DNA of 64,000 nucleotides from Natronococcus sp. A-GB7 (GTDB lineage: Archaea; Halobacteriota; Halobacteria; Halobacteriales; Natrialbaceae): NCBI RefSeq assembly GCF_029688865.1, contig NZ_JARUKV010000027.1, positions 1 through 64,000 on the forward strand, given 5' to 3'. Made by a program: the position numbers and the translations under genes. The notes beneath the pieces were generated by a model that ran no database searches, was not told the origin of the DNA, and saw nothing but the letters and a program-made list of their open reading frames with translations. Below are positions 42,840 through 52,046 of this stretch, in pieces. How positions within the stretch are numbered: the first letter of the stretch is position 1; every line of letters starts with the position of its first letter.

Positions 42840-44801
42840 CTACCGGCCCTCGAACTCCGGCTCGCGATCCTCGGCGAACGCGGCGGTGCCCTCGCGGACG
42901 TCGTCGGTGCCGAGCAACAGGCCAAAGCCCTGACTCTCCATCGCCAGCGCCGCCTCGAGGCTTGCGTCCTCGCCCCGGTTCATCACCTTCTTTGCAACCT
43001 CGAGGCCCAGCGGCGGCCCCTCGCGCAGGTCGTCGACGAACGCCTCGACCGTCTCGTCGAACGCCTCGCGGTCGACGGCCCGGTTGGCGAGCCCCCAGTC
43101 GGCGGCCCGCTCGGCATCGATGTGGTTCCCGCGGAAGACCAGCTCCTTCGCTCGAGTTTCCCCGAGGACGCGCATGAGTCGCTGGGTCCCGCCCCCGCCC
43201 GGAATCAGCCCGAGGCCGATCTCCGGGGCGCCGAACGACGACCGTTTCGTCGCGATCCGCAGATCGCAGGCAAGCGCGAGCTCGAGACCCGCGCCGAGAC
43301 AGTAGCCGTCGACCTTCGCCAGTACGGGTCGGGGGAACTCGCTGACCGTCTCGAAGGCGGGCGTGACGTCCATCGCGTCGGTGGGCTCGAGCGAGCCGAA
43401 GCCGCCGATGTCGGCCCCGGCGCTGAAGGCCCGGTCGCCGGTGCCCTCGATCGTCGCGCAGCGAATCTCGTCGGTGTCGACCGTCGAGAAGAGGTCGTCG
43501 ATCTCCTCGAGCAGATCCGCCGAGAGAGCGTTCATCCGCTCGGGGCGGTCGAGCTCCACCTGCAGGACGCCGTCCTCGACTGTGGCGTTCAGGTAGCGGT
43601 AGGAGTCGAGGTCGCTCGCGCCGCCGTCGCCGTACTCGTGAAAGCCCGCGCCGGCGTTCTCGCCGGTCTTTCCCGCCGCGACGAGCTCGCGCAGGTACGG
43701 GTGGGGCTCGAACCGGTCGTCGCCGCTCTCCTCGAGGCGGCTCTCGAGGGTCTCGAGGACGGCATCGAGCCCGATCTTGTCCGCGCGACGGCAGATCCCC
43801 TCGGGGAAACCGAGACCGAGGCGGACGCCGATATCGATCGCCTCCGGCGTCGCGACGTCCTCGCCGACGAGGTACGCCGCGCGGTTGATCATTCGGGCCT
43901 CGACCTGGAGCGTGTCGAACCCCTCCCCCTGGCCGGGTTCGTAGTCGGGACCGTCCCCCTCCTCGTAGTCGTAGAACCCTTTGCCAGTCTTCTTCCCCAG
44001 TTCTTCGGCCTCGACTTTCTTGGCCATCACCGGGGGAACGTCGTCGCCGGCTTCCTTGCGGACGTGGTAGCCGACGTCGATCCCCGTCAGGTCGGCGAGT
44101 TCGAACGGTCCCATCGGGTAGCCACGTTCGTGGACCATCGCGGCGTCGGCCTGGCGAATGTCGGCGTCGCCCTCCGAGACCATCCAGGCGGCCTCGCCGA
44201 TGAACGGGCCGACGATGGTGTTGACGACGAAGCCCCGCACGTCCTTGCGGACGTAGATCGGCGTCTTGCCGATCGACTCGACCCAGTCGTGGCCGGCCTC
44301 GGCCGCCTCGTCGCTCGTCTCTGCGCCGTAGATGACCTCGACGAGATCCATCTTCACCGGCGGGTTGAAGAAGTGCAGGCCGAGGACGCGCTCGGGGGTG
44401 TCGACCGCCTCCGCGATGTCCGTGATCGGCAGGCTCGAGGTGTTCGTCGCCAGCAGGGCGTCCTCGTCCGTGTAGCGCTCGAGGTCGGCGAAGATGTCGT
44501 GTTTCAGCTCGAGGTTCTCCGGCGCGGCCTCGATCACGAGATCCGCGTCGGCGACGGCGTCCTCGAGGTCGGTCGTCGTCTCGATCCGCTCGAGGATCCC
44601 GTCGGCGGACTCGTCGAGACGGTCTTTCTCCTCGAGTTTCTCGAGACTCCAGCGAATCGACTCGTAGCCGTCCTCGACGTACTCGGGCTCGATATCCCGG
44701 AGGGCGACGTCGTACCCTGCGATCGCGGTTACCTCGGCGATTCCGTGACCCATGTTCCCCGCGCCGAGGACGGCGACGCGTTCGATGGTGTCGTCTGACA
44801 T
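42840..44801 (-). CDS. 3-hydroxyacyl-CoA dehydrogenase / enoyl-CoA hydratase fusion
   Basis: A 653-residue bifunctional enzyme for two steps of beta-oxidation. The N-terminal part (1-290) is the NAD-linked dehydrogenase (VLGAGNMGHGIAEV at 10-23, HFFNPPVKMDLVEV near 142). A further dehydrogenase C-domain ends near 385. From about 405 comes an enoyl-CoA hydratase (AFSAGADIGGFGS, APEIGLGLIPGGGGTQRL with the catalytic Glu). This order (dehydrogenase first) is the reverse of bacterial FadB. The start is ATG 44801. It sits in the acyl-CoA cluster and may also serve short-chain hydroxybutyryl/crotonyl substrates. Confidence 0.95.
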   Translation of the reverse strand: MSDDTIERVAVLGAGNMGHGIAEVTAIAGYDVALRDIEPEYVEDGYESIRWSLEKLEEKDRLDESADGILERIETTTDLEDAVADADLVIEAAPENLELKHDIFADLERYTDEDALLATNTSSLPITDIAEAVDTPERVLGLHFFNPPVKMDLVEVIYGAETSDEAAEAGHDWVESIGKTPIYVRKDVRGFVVNTIVGPFIGEAAWMVSEGDADIRQADAAMVHERGYPMGPFELADLTGIDVGYHVRKEAGDDVPPVMAKKVEAEELGKKTGKGFYDYEEGDGPDYEPGQGEGFDTLQVEARMINRAAYLVGEDVATPEAIDIGVRLGLGFPEGICRRADKIGLDAVLETLESRLEESGDDRFEPHPYLRELVAAGKTGENAGAGFHEYGDGGASDLDSYRYLNATVEDGVLQVELDRPERMNALSADLLEEIDDLFSTVDTDEIRCATIEGTGDRAFSAGADIGGFGSLEPTDAMDVTPAFETVSEFPRPVLAKVDGYCLGAGLELALACDLRIATKRSSFGAPEIGLGLIPGGGGTQRLMRVLGETRAKELVFRGNHIDAERAADWGLANRAVDREAFDETVEAFVDDLREGPPLGLEVAKKVMNRGEDASLEAALAMESQGFGLLLGTDDVREGTAAFAEDREPEFEGR

Positions 44802-44914
44802 GGCCGTGTGATCGATCGGAGTCGTCTTAACTCCACCGAACCGAGTTACCAATGTTAACTGATTAGCTGTGCGGGCGTACGAGCTGTGTAAAATTCGTCC
44901 AAGCGCGTACGACG

Positions 44915-45370
44915 CTAACTGTCGTCGTCCCGTCGGCGATAGATCGTGTCCGCGACCCAGCTCATGACGAGGTCGCCGTCCTCGTTGTAGGTCTCGAGGC
45001 GGCTCTTGACGTACCCTCGATCCTCGCGGCTCTCGGAGGGACGCTTCTCGAGCACTTCGGTTCGTACCGAGAGGGTGTCGCCGGGTTTGACGGGCCGGTG
45101 CCAGCGCAGTTCGTCCACGCCGGGCGATCCCATCGCGGCTCGGTCCTCCATCCCGTCGGGACCCTCGACGAGCAGCCGCATCGACATCGCGGCAGTGTGC
45201 CAGCCCGAGGCGACCAGCTCGCCGAACATCGACTCCTCGGCGGCCTCCCCGTCGACGTGGAACGGCTGGGGATCGTACTGCTCGGCGAACTCGACGACCT
45301 CCTCCTCGGTCACCTCGTACTCGCCGAACTCGTGGGTCTCGCCGACCTCGACGTCCTCGAAGTACCGCAT
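44915..45370 (-). CDS. MaoC-like acyl-CoA hydratase
   Basis: A 151-residue hot-dog protein. The motif QYDPQPFHVDGEAAEESMFG near 30 is followed by LVASGWHTAAM. In the usual hydratase 2 motif the His follows AHG; here it is GWH, as in many MaoC paralogues. Its start codon (45368-45370) overlaps the stop of the preceding kinase gene as TGATG. It lies in the same transcript direction as the dehydrogenase fusion, 113 bases upstream of it. Confidence 0.9.
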   Translation of the reverse strand: MRYFEDVEVGETHEFGEYEVTEEEVVEFAEQYDPQPFHVDGEAAEESMFGELVASGWHTAAMSMRLLVEGPDGMEDRAAMGSPGVDELRWHRPVKPGDTLSVRTEVLEKRPSESREDRGYVKSRLETYNEDGDLVMSWVADTIYRRRDDDS

Positions 45371-46482
45371 CAGAGCGGCTCCTCCCCCTCGATGATCCGG
45401 ACCGCACGCGCAGCCAGCGCGGGAACCCGCTCCTCCATCTTCGGGTACATCGGGTCGTCGCTGTTGCCCTCGAGGTAGCGCCGGAAGAACATCTCCCCGA
45501 GCGCCGCCAGCTTGTACACCGCGAGCGTGCGGTAGAACCGCTCGTGCTCGAAGGCGAGCCCCGTCCGATCCTCCCAGCGTTCGACCAGTTCGAGCCGGCT
45601 CGAGTACCCCTCCCGCTCCATGAACGTCGCCGTCAGCTCCGGCACGGCCGGGTCGGGGTCCTTGGGGTCGCGCCAGTACGACAGCATCCAGCCCAGGTCG
45701 GCGCGGGGGTCGCCCAGCGTGGCCATCTCCCAGTCGAAGACGCCGACGAGCTCCGGAGTGGATTCGGGCTCGCGGACGTCGTCCGCTCGCTCCTCTCGGG
45801 ACGCGTCGCGTCCCGCTGGCCCGTACATCACGTTGTCGAGCTTGTAGTCGCCGTGAACCAACGTGTGCGGATGCTCCTCCGGAACGTTCTCCTGGAGCCA
45901 CGAGCCGACCTCGTAGAGGTCCGGGACCTCCCGCTCTTCGACCGTGGTCTCGAACGCCCACATCAGCTGCTGGCCCCAGCGTTCGACCTGGCGCTCGGTG
46001 TAGCCGGGCGGATAGCCGAACTCCTCGAGGCCGACGGCCTCGTAGTCGACCTCGTGGATCGCCGCCAGCGTGTCGACCAGCTCCTCGCCGATCCGCTCGC
46101 GGGCGGCGGGGTCGGCGAAGCGGTCGGGTTCGCCGTCCCGGAGGACGTCGCCCTCGAGTCGCTCCATCACGTAGAAGTCGCTGCCGATGACGTCGTGGTC
46201 CTCGCAGGCCAGCACGGGTTCGGGGACGGGGACGTCGGTATCCACCAGCGCCTTCGTCACGCGGTACTCTCTGAGCACGTCGTGGGCCGTGTCGGCCGTC
46301 TCGCCCGGCGGGGGCCGCCTGATCACCAGCTCTCGGTCGCCCCAGGTGAGAAGCAGCGTCTCGTTGGAGTGGCCCTCACGGTGGCGCTCGATCTCGTAGC
46401 GCTCGACGGTCCCAAGCTCGTTCTCGAGGTAGGCTGCCAGCGCCTCCTCGTCGACCAGCCGCTCGTAGTAGGTGTCGGTCAT
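45370..46482 (-). CDS. APH-like phosphotransferase of the ACAD10/11 type
   Basis: A 370-residue aminoglycoside phosphotransferase-like kinase. The catalytic loop is LVHGDYKLDNVMY near 215 and the metal site FDWEMATLGDP near 255, the features of kinases linked to acyl-CoA dehydrogenases in fatty-acid degradation of hydroxyacyl-CoAs. It overlaps the MaoC start and faces the acyl-CoA dehydrogenase gene across a divergent promoter, as expected for a 4-hydroxyacyl-CoA pathway; this assignment is inference. Confidence 0.9.
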   Translation of the reverse strand: MTDTYYERLVDEEALAAYLENELGTVERYEIERHREGHSNETLLLTWGDRELVIRRPPPGETADTAHDVLREYRVTKALVDTDVPVPEPVLACEDHDVIGSDFYVMERLEGDVLRDGEPDRFADPAARERIGEELVDTLAAIHEVDYEAVGLEEFGYPPGYTERQVERWGQQLMWAFETTVEEREVPDLYEVGSWLQENVPEEHPHTLVHGDYKLDNVMYGPAGRDASREERADDVREPESTPELVGVFDWEMATLGDPRADLGWMLSYWRDPKDPDPAVPELTATFMEREGYSSRLELVERWEDRTGLAFEHERFYRTLAVYKLAALGEMFFRRYLEGNSDDPMYPKMEERVPALAARAVRIIEGEEPL

Positions 46483-46637
46483 GGCTCGAGCCGATCGGCT
46501 CGCTGGTCCGTCGAGGCGTCCCGGTTCGTCGGCTGCGTCGAGTGGGGGGTTGCACGCGGCATGGTACTACCCGCGGTCCGATTAACGAAAATAGTTACGA
46601 CCGAAACCTTATCTTACAATGTTCGTGTAGCTAGGGT

Positions 46638-47852
46638 ATGGAGTACCACGACAGCGATCGGGCGCGCGAGCTGGCCGCGGAGGTTCGGGAGTTCGTCGAC
46701 GAGGACGTGATCCCCGCCGAGCGCGAGCAGCTCGGGAACGGCCCCGTTCCGGAGGACGTCGTCGACGACCTGCGCGAGACCGCCCGCGAGCGCGGGCTGT
46801 ACGCCCCGCAGGTTAGCGAGGAGTACGGCGGGCTCGGCCTCGAGTTCCGCGACGTGTTGCCGGCGTTCGAGGAGGCGGGCCGAAGCCTGCTCGGCCCGCT
46901 GGCGATTCGGGTCGACGCCCCCGACGAGGGGAACATGCACACCCTCGAGATGGCGGGCACCGACGAACAGAAGGAGCGGTGGCTCGAGCCGCTGGTCGAG
47001 GCCGATATCCACTCGGGATTCTCGATGACTGAGCCGATGCAGGGCGGCGGGTCGGATCCGAAGATGATCAAGACCGAAGCCAGAAAGGAGGGCGACGAGT
47101 GGGTGATCGACGGCCACAAGTGGTGGACCACCCAGGGCAGCGAGGCCGACGTCCTGCTGGTGATGGCCCGCACCGACCAGGAGGCCCACCCCTACGAGGG
47201 GTGTTCGATCTTCCTCGTCCCCAGCGACGCCGACGGCGTCGAGTACCAGCGGGACATTCCCCACGTCGGCGGCGAGGTGACGGGGACGAGCCACGCCGAG
47301 ATCGTCTACGACGGCGTGCGGGTTCCCGAGGAGAACCTGCTTGGCGCCGAGAACGCCGGTTTCGCCATCGCCCAGAAACGGCTCGGCCCCGCGCGGCTCA
47401 CCCACTGCATGCGCTTTTCGGGGATGGCCCAGCGCTCGCTCGAGGTCGCGAAGGCCTACACGAGCGAGCGGGAGGGCTTCGGCAGCACGCTCTCGGAGAA
47501 ACAGAGCCTGCGCTACGGAATCGCCGACGCCGAGACGCGACTTCACGCCGCCAGAACGATGGTTCGCCACGCCGCCCGCGAGATCGGCGAGGGACGGGAG
47601 GCCCGCGTTCCGGTCTCGATGGCGAAGGTCTTCACGGCCGACGTCGTCCAGGACGCCGTCGATCTCTCGATCCAGTGCTGTGGCGCCAACGGGATCGGGA
47701 AGGACCTGCCGCTGGCGGACTTCTACGAGAACGTCCGCGCGTTCCGCCTCGTCGACGGCGCCGACGAGGTCCACAAGCGCGTTATCGCCCGCGACGCCTT
47801 CGAAGACGTCGACGAGAGCGAGCTCGATCCGGTGACGCGATTCCGCGGCTGA
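46638..47852 (+). CDS. Acyl-CoA dehydrogenase
   Basis: A 404-residue FAD enzyme that makes the first double bond in acyl-CoA oxidation. It has the N-terminal helical domain, the middle beta domain with GFSMTEPMQGGGSDP near 135, and the C-terminal helical domain with QRSLEVAKAYTSEREGFG near 265 and CCGANGIGKDLPLADFYENV near 350. It is divergent from the APH kinase gene and close to MaoC and the hydroxyacyl dehydrogenase, so the region encodes a short acyl-CoA pathway. The catalytic base cannot be assigned without alignment. Confidence 0.93.
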   Translation: MEYHDSDRARELAAEVREFVDEDVIPAEREQLGNGPVPEDVVDDLRETARERGLYAPQVSEEYGGLGLEFRDVLPAFEEAGRSLLGPLAIRVDAPDEGNMHTLEMAGTDEQKERWLEPLVEADIHSGFSMTEPMQGGGSDPKMIKTEARKEGDEWVIDGHKWWTTQGSEADVLLVMARTDQEAHPYEGCSIFLVPSDADGVEYQRDIPHVGGEVTGTSHAEIVYDGVRVPEENLLGAENAGFAIAQKRLGPARLTHCMRFSGMAQRSLEVAKAYTSEREGFGSTLSEKQSLRYGIADAETRLHAARTMVRHAAREIGEGREARVPVSMAKVFTADVVQDAVDLSIQCCGANGIGKDLPLADFYENVRAFRLVDGADEVHKRVIARDAFEDVDESELDPVTRFRG

Positions 47853-47868
47853 GGACCGTGAGCCCCGC

Positions 47869-48990
47869 TCAGGTCGTGTCGAGATCGAGCCGCGAGAACG
47901 TCCAGTCGTCGATCGAGCTGTTTTCGACCGCGGCGCTGGCGTCGAGGTCCCGCGCCAGCAGCGTCCGCGACGACGGCCGGATCACCGTCGAGAGGGGCGC
48001 TTGCGTGTCGGGGAAGAACCGGAATCGAATCGGTCTCGGAAGCGTCTCGCCGAAGGCCGTGACGAACTCCCGGCTCTCGCGGTCGGCGAGCGCGGCGACG
48101 AGCAGGCGCTCGAGTGCCCTCCGTTCGGCCTCGAGCGCTCGCGGGACCGCCTCGACGATTCGAACGCGGTCGTCGACGGTCGCGGTGACGAGCGCGGCCA
48201 CGGGCTCACCGTCGCGTCTCGCGACGTACGTCGTGTACGTGTGCTCCGGGTTGGCGAGCCGCCAGCGGTAGAACGTCGCCGTTCGGTTCGTGTGCATCGC
48301 CTCGGGAATCGCCCGCTTGTAGGCCGCCGCGAGCGCCTCGGCGGGCGTCGACTCGTGGCGCTCGAGGGTGACCTCGGCGTCGGGTGCCAGCAGTCGATCC
48401 CCTGTGCGGTGGACGCCCTCGACGATCCGGCTCGCGGCTGATTTCGCAGCCGCGGTCGCAGCGCGTCCGTCGGTCCGCACCGGCGATTCGGCTCCCGATC
48501 CGTCGGTCCACCGCTCGAGGGCGCCGACGGGATCCCGAACCCGGTAGTACAGCGGGACGGTGCCGATCTCTCGCCAGCCGTGGTTGAGATTCCCGCGCTT
48601 CGAGGCCTCGTTCGGGAAATTAAAGAGGAAGGCGGGGCCGCCCTCGGCGTACCGCTCGAGGGTCCGCTCGTTCATCCGGTCGAACAGTCCGCGCCTGCGG
48701 TACTCGGGGTGAACCATCGTGTCGCAGGGTTGGTACGCCGTTCGAACTGCACCGTGGCCGCGCATCTCCTGGGCGAACAGCGAGCGACAGCCGACGAGGT
48801 CGCCGTCGTCCTCGGCGACGACGATGGGGACGTGGTCGGCGTAGGGGTTGTCCTCGTACTTCCAGCGAAACCAGGCGGGCGATCGCCCGCGACCGAACAC
48901 TCGCTCGTACAGCGAGAGGAACGCCTCCCGATCGCCGGGCTCGAACTGCCGGATCGTAACCCGCGACGTCGATCGACTGGCCGTGTTCAT
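47869..48990 (-). CDS. GNAT-family N-acetyltransferase
   Basis: A 373-residue protein. The N-terminal GNAT domain (about 10-165) contains the CoA loop HPEYRRRGLFDRM near 100 (RxxGxxx type). The C-terminal part (190-373) has a beta-strand pattern that could be a second, divergent GNAT domain, suggesting a bilobed acetyltransferase. The substrate is unknown. Two near-identical 18-base repeats lie directly upstream of its ATG. Confidence 0.82.
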   Translation of the reverse strand: MNTASRSTSRVTIRQFEPGDREAFLSLYERVFGRGRSPAWFRWKYEDNPYADHVPIVVAEDDGDLVGCRSLFAQEMRGHGAVRTAYQPCDTMVHPEYRRRGLFDRMNERTLERYAEGGPAFLFNFPNEASKRGNLNHGWREIGTVPLYYRVRDPVGALERWTDGSGAESPVRTDGRAATAAAKSAASRIVEGVHRTGDRLLAPDAEVTLERHESTPAEALAAAYKRAIPEAMHTNRTATFYRWRLANPEHTYTTYVARRDGEPVAALVTATVDDRVRIVEAVPRALEAERRALERLLVAALADRESREFVTAFGETLPRPIRFRFFPDTQAPLSTVIRPSSRTLLARDLDASAAVENSSIDDWTFSRLDLDTT

Positions 48991-48995
48991 GGTGG

Positions 48996-49031
48996 GTAGT
49001 GGACTTACCGCGGGTGGTGGTCTTACCGCGG
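48996..49031 (-). repeat. Tandem 18-bp repeat before the acetyltransferase gene
   Basis: 48996-49013 and 49014-49031 differ at two positions; each ends in CTTACCGCGG on the plus strand. They lie 6-41 bases upstream of the ATG on the minus strand, in the promoter/leader position, and could bind a regulator. 49032-49194 has no visible gene. Confidence 0.5.
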
Positions 49032-49194
49032 TTCATTCGGACCCGAGCGCGCCACCGATCACGTTCGTTCTCCACCCGACTCGCAGATAGACCTTGAGCC
49101 TGAATACGCCGGAATCTACGGGATAGAGAACTTCTGAAGTCGATCGACGTCCGTTTCGCGTACACGTTTTCGATCGGGTCGTGTCCCCGAACGG

Positions 49195-49929
49195 TCAGGC
49201 GTCTCGCTCTCCGTCGACGATCTCGAGGATCTCGGGCGGAGACTCGATCCGGTACGACACTGCGGGGCCGTCCCCGGCGCCGAACGCGACCCCGTGCAGT
49301 CCCGCCTCGTCGGCCCCGCGAACGTCGTGGTCGTAGCGGTCGCCGATCATCAGCGATCGCTCGGCCGGGACGCCCGCCTTCTCGAGAGCCGTCTCGAACA
49401 TCGCGGGGTCCGGCTTCGTTCGTCCGACCTCCTCGGAGGTCGTGATCGAGTCGAACCGCTCGCGAACGCCGAAGCGCTCGAGCATCCACTTTCCCTCGTC
49501 GTCGTCGACGTCACTGACGACGCCGACGTGGAGCTCCCGCTCGGCGAGACGCTCGATCGTCTCCACGGCGCCGGGAACGGGTTCGATCGACTCTCTGGCG
49601 GCTGCCCGAAACGCCGGCTCCCACTCCTCGCGGGGAACCGGATCGCCGACGACCGCCTCGACGCCCTTTTCGTAGCCGTCACGGGCAGCCCGGAACTCCG
49701 TCCCCTCACGCCCGCGAAAGTGGTCGCCGACCGTCGACCGCCAGGTCGCGATCGCCTCCTCTACCGTCGCGTCGACCGCGTGGCGCTCGAGGAGATCCGC
49801 GACGAACGCGACGTGGGCGCTCCGGACCGACTCGAGATCGAGGATGACGCCGCCGATGTCCCAGAAGACGGCCTCCCACTTCTCGGGTGCGCCCGGCTCG
49901 CCGGTGCCGGCGTGTGAATCCGGACTCAT
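49195..49929 (-). CDS. HAD-superfamily phosphatase
   Basis: A 244-residue hydrolase. Motif I reads FWDIGGVILDLES (Asp-x-Gly type found in several HAD-IA proteins), KPDPAMF is motif III near 170, and MIGDRYDHDVRGADEAG is motif IV near 195. The cap is helical. Substrates are probably small phosphate esters such as nucleotides or sugar phosphates. Its start codon overlaps the stop of the hydroxyacid oxidase gene (ATGA), which points to joint transcription. Confidence 0.88.
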   Translation of the reverse strand: MSPDSHAGTGEPGAPEKWEAVFWDIGGVILDLESVRSAHVAFVADLLERHAVDATVEEAIATWRSTVGDHFRGREGTEFRAARDGYEKGVEAVVGDPVPREEWEPAFRAAARESIEPVPGAVETIERLAERELHVGVVSDVDDDEGKWMLERFGVRERFDSITTSEEVGRTKPDPAMFETALEKAGVPAERSLMIGDRYDHDVRGADEAGLHGVAFGAGDGPAVSYRIESPPEILEIVDGERDA

Positions 49930-51107
49930 CGCTCGGCCAGTCGGATCGTCGATCGGTCGAGTTCGTCGACACTTGCACAGCCCGAGAGCCCGACGGTGAG
50001 ATCCAGATCGGCGAGAAAGTTTCGCAGCACGGCCTCGACGCCGTCGGCCCCGCCGATGCCGAGCCCGTAGGCGTACGGTCGTCCGAGCAGGACGGCGTCG
50101 GCGCCGAGCGCGATCGCCCGGACGGCGTCGCTGCCCCGACGAATTCCGCTGTCGAACAGCACCGGGACGTCGTCGCCGACGGCCTCGGCGATCTCGGGGA
50201 GGGCCTCGAGCGCCGGAATCGCGCCGTCGACCTGACGACCGCCGTGGTTCGAGACGATCAGGCCGTCCATCCCGCACTCGATGGCGCGGGTGGCGTCGTC
50301 GGGGTGGAGCACGCCCTTGAGGACGATCGGCAGGTCGGTGTGTTCCCGCAGGAACGAGAGGTCGTCCCAGGTGAGCGACGCGTCACCGAAGCAGTCGATA
50401 AACGACTCGAGCGAGGCCTCGGGGTCGGCCCACGGGTCGTCTTCGAGGCGATCGCAGAACGCATCGTCCTCGAAGTAGTTTCTGATCCCCTGGCCCTCGA
50501 GGAAGGGGAGGTAGGCGAGGTCGATGTCGCGTTCGCGCCAGCCCATCTTCGGCGTGTCGAGGGTGACGACGATCGCTTCGAATCCCGCGTCTTCGGCGCG
50601 CTCGAGGAAACTCGCGGCCACGTCGCGGTCGGCGCTCCAGTAGAGCTGGAACCAGCCCGTCGTCTCGAGTTCGTCGGCGATCTCCTCCATCGTGTACGAG
50701 GAGACGGAACTCGAGATCATCGGGACGCCGACCGCGTTCGCCGCGCGGGCGACGGCAAGTTCGGCCTCGTCGTGGAGGATCCCCTGGACGCCGATCGGTG
50801 CGAGCAGGACGGGTGCGGAGAACTCGCTGCCGAACAGTTCGACCGAGAGGTCCCGGTCCGAAACGTCCCGCAGGATGCGCGGGACGATCTGCCAGGCGTC
50901 GAAAGCGCGATCGTTCGCTTCGACGGTCGACTCCGAACCCGCTCCGCCGGCGACGTACGCGAACGCCTCCTCGTCGAGCTCCTCGCGGGCGCGCTCCTCG
51001 AGCTCCTCGTAAGCCACCGGGAACTCGGGCGGCTCGCCCTCGAGCATTCCCTGTCGGTACACTGTCTCCTGTCGATCCGGCCCGTAGTTGGTATCTTCGC
51101 CTGTCAT
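49926..51107 (-). CDS. FMN-dependent alpha-hydroxyacid oxidase (lactate monooxygenase-like)
   Basis: A 393-residue TIM-barrel flavoenzyme. The barrel carries LLAPIGVQG near 98, the active His in VSNHGGRQVDG near 285, and GIRRGSDAVRAIALGADAV near 325. The long insertion around 195-245 and the overall length resemble lactate 2-monooxygenase more than glycolate oxidase. It oxidises a 2-hydroxyacid, probably L-lactate, with O2 or another acceptor. It is upstream of and overlapping the HAD gene, and divergent from the SDR gene. Confidence 0.9.
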   Translation of the reverse strand: MTGEDTNYGPDRQETVYRQGMLEGEPPEFPVAYEELEERAREELDEEAFAYVAGGAGSESTVEANDRAFDAWQIVPRILRDVSDRDLSVELFGSEFSAPVLLAPIGVQGILHDEAELAVARAANAVGVPMISSSVSSYTMEEIADELETTGWFQLYWSADRDVAASFLERAEDAGFEAIVVTLDTPKMGWRERDIDLAYLPFLEGQGIRNYFEDDAFCDRLEDDPWADPEASLESFIDCFGDASLTWDDLSFLREHTDLPIVLKGVLHPDDATRAIECGMDGLIVSNHGGRQVDGAIPALEALPEIAEAVGDDVPVLFDSGIRRGSDAVRAIALGADAVLLGRPYAYGLGIGGADGVEAVLRNFLADLDLTVGLSGCASVDELDRSTIRLAER

Positions 51108-51269
51108 AGTGGTGTGGAAGCGACGAGCGTCGCCAGGGTGTGCGTACTGGTGACGATTCTCCTCGACTCCCTTAACGATACGGGGGTTGTACCTATCTTT
51201 ATTAACAGTGTCTTCCTATTGTCTAATGGATCTAACAATGGTAAGCACACTCGCAGCGGGTGACCGCCG

Positions 51270-52046
51270 ATGAGCACCGACCAGTTCGGCGTCGACGGCG
51301 ACGTCGCGATCGTCACGGGCGCCTCGAGCGGGATCGGTGCGGCGATCGCAAAGGGCTTTGCCGACGACGGGGTCGACGTAGTGATCTGCTCGCGCGAGCA
51401 GGACAACGTCGATCCCGTGGCCGAAGAGATCGAGGAGAGCGATCGACCGGGCGGGGCCCTGCCCGTCGAGTGCGACGTCACCGACCGCGAAGCCGTCGAC
51501 GCGCTGATCGAGGCGACCGTCGAGGAGTTCGGCGGACTCGACGTGCTCGTCAACAACGCCGGCGCCTCGTTCATGGCGAACTTCGACGATATCTCCGAGA
51601 ACGGCTGGAAGACGATCGTCGACATCAACGTCCACGGCACCTACCACTGCACCCAGGCCGCCGCCGAACACCTCAAAGATGGGGGCGGGATCGTGATCAA
51701 CCTCGCCAGCGTCGCGGGCCAGCTGGGATCGCCGTACATGAGCCACTACGGCGCCGCGAAGGCCGCGGTCGTGAACCTGACGACGACGCTGTCCTACGAG
51801 TGGGCCGCCGATGGAGTACGGGTCAACTGCATCGCACCCGGCTTCGTCGCGACGAAGGGCGTCGAGAACCAGATGGGGATCTCGGCCGACGAGGTCGACC
51901 GCACCGAGGTCGAGCGCCGGATGGGGACTGTCGACGAGATCGCCGACCTCGCGCAGTTCCTCGCGAGCCCCGCGTCCTCCTATATCGTCGGGGAGACGAT
52001 CACCGCACAGGGGGTTCCGCGCGTCGAGGAGTCGCCCGAGATATGA
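51270..52046 (+). CDS. Short-chain dehydrogenase/reductase
   Basis: A 258-residue classical SDR. TGASSGIG near 17 binds NAD(P), NNAG near 92, and the catalytic Ser-Tyr-Lys in YGAAKAA near 157 with the Ser in LASVAGQ. It reduces a ketone or oxidises an alcohol of unknown identity. The last codons overlap the start of the F420-type oxidoreductase (ATGA), so the two belong together. Confidence 0.93.
   Translation: MSTDQFGVDGDVAIVTGASSGIGAAIAKGFADDGVDVVICSREQDNVDPVAEEIEESDRPGGALPVECDVTDREAVDALIEATVEEFGGLDVLVNNAGASFMANFDDISENGWKTIVDINVHGTYHCTQAAAEHLKDGGGIVINLASVAGQLGSPYMSHYGAAKAAVVNLTTTLSYEWAADGVRVNCIAPGFVATKGVENQMGISADEVDRTEVERRMGTVDEIADLAQFLASPASSYIVGETITAQGVPRVEESPEI

Noticed and set aside
42480-44798. 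Plus-strand frame of about 772 codons opposite the acyl-CoA genes
   Set aside because: Composition of a shadow (Val/Leu/Asp/Arg-rich without motifs); the minus strand encodes recognisable MaoC and dehydrogenase-hydratase proteins.
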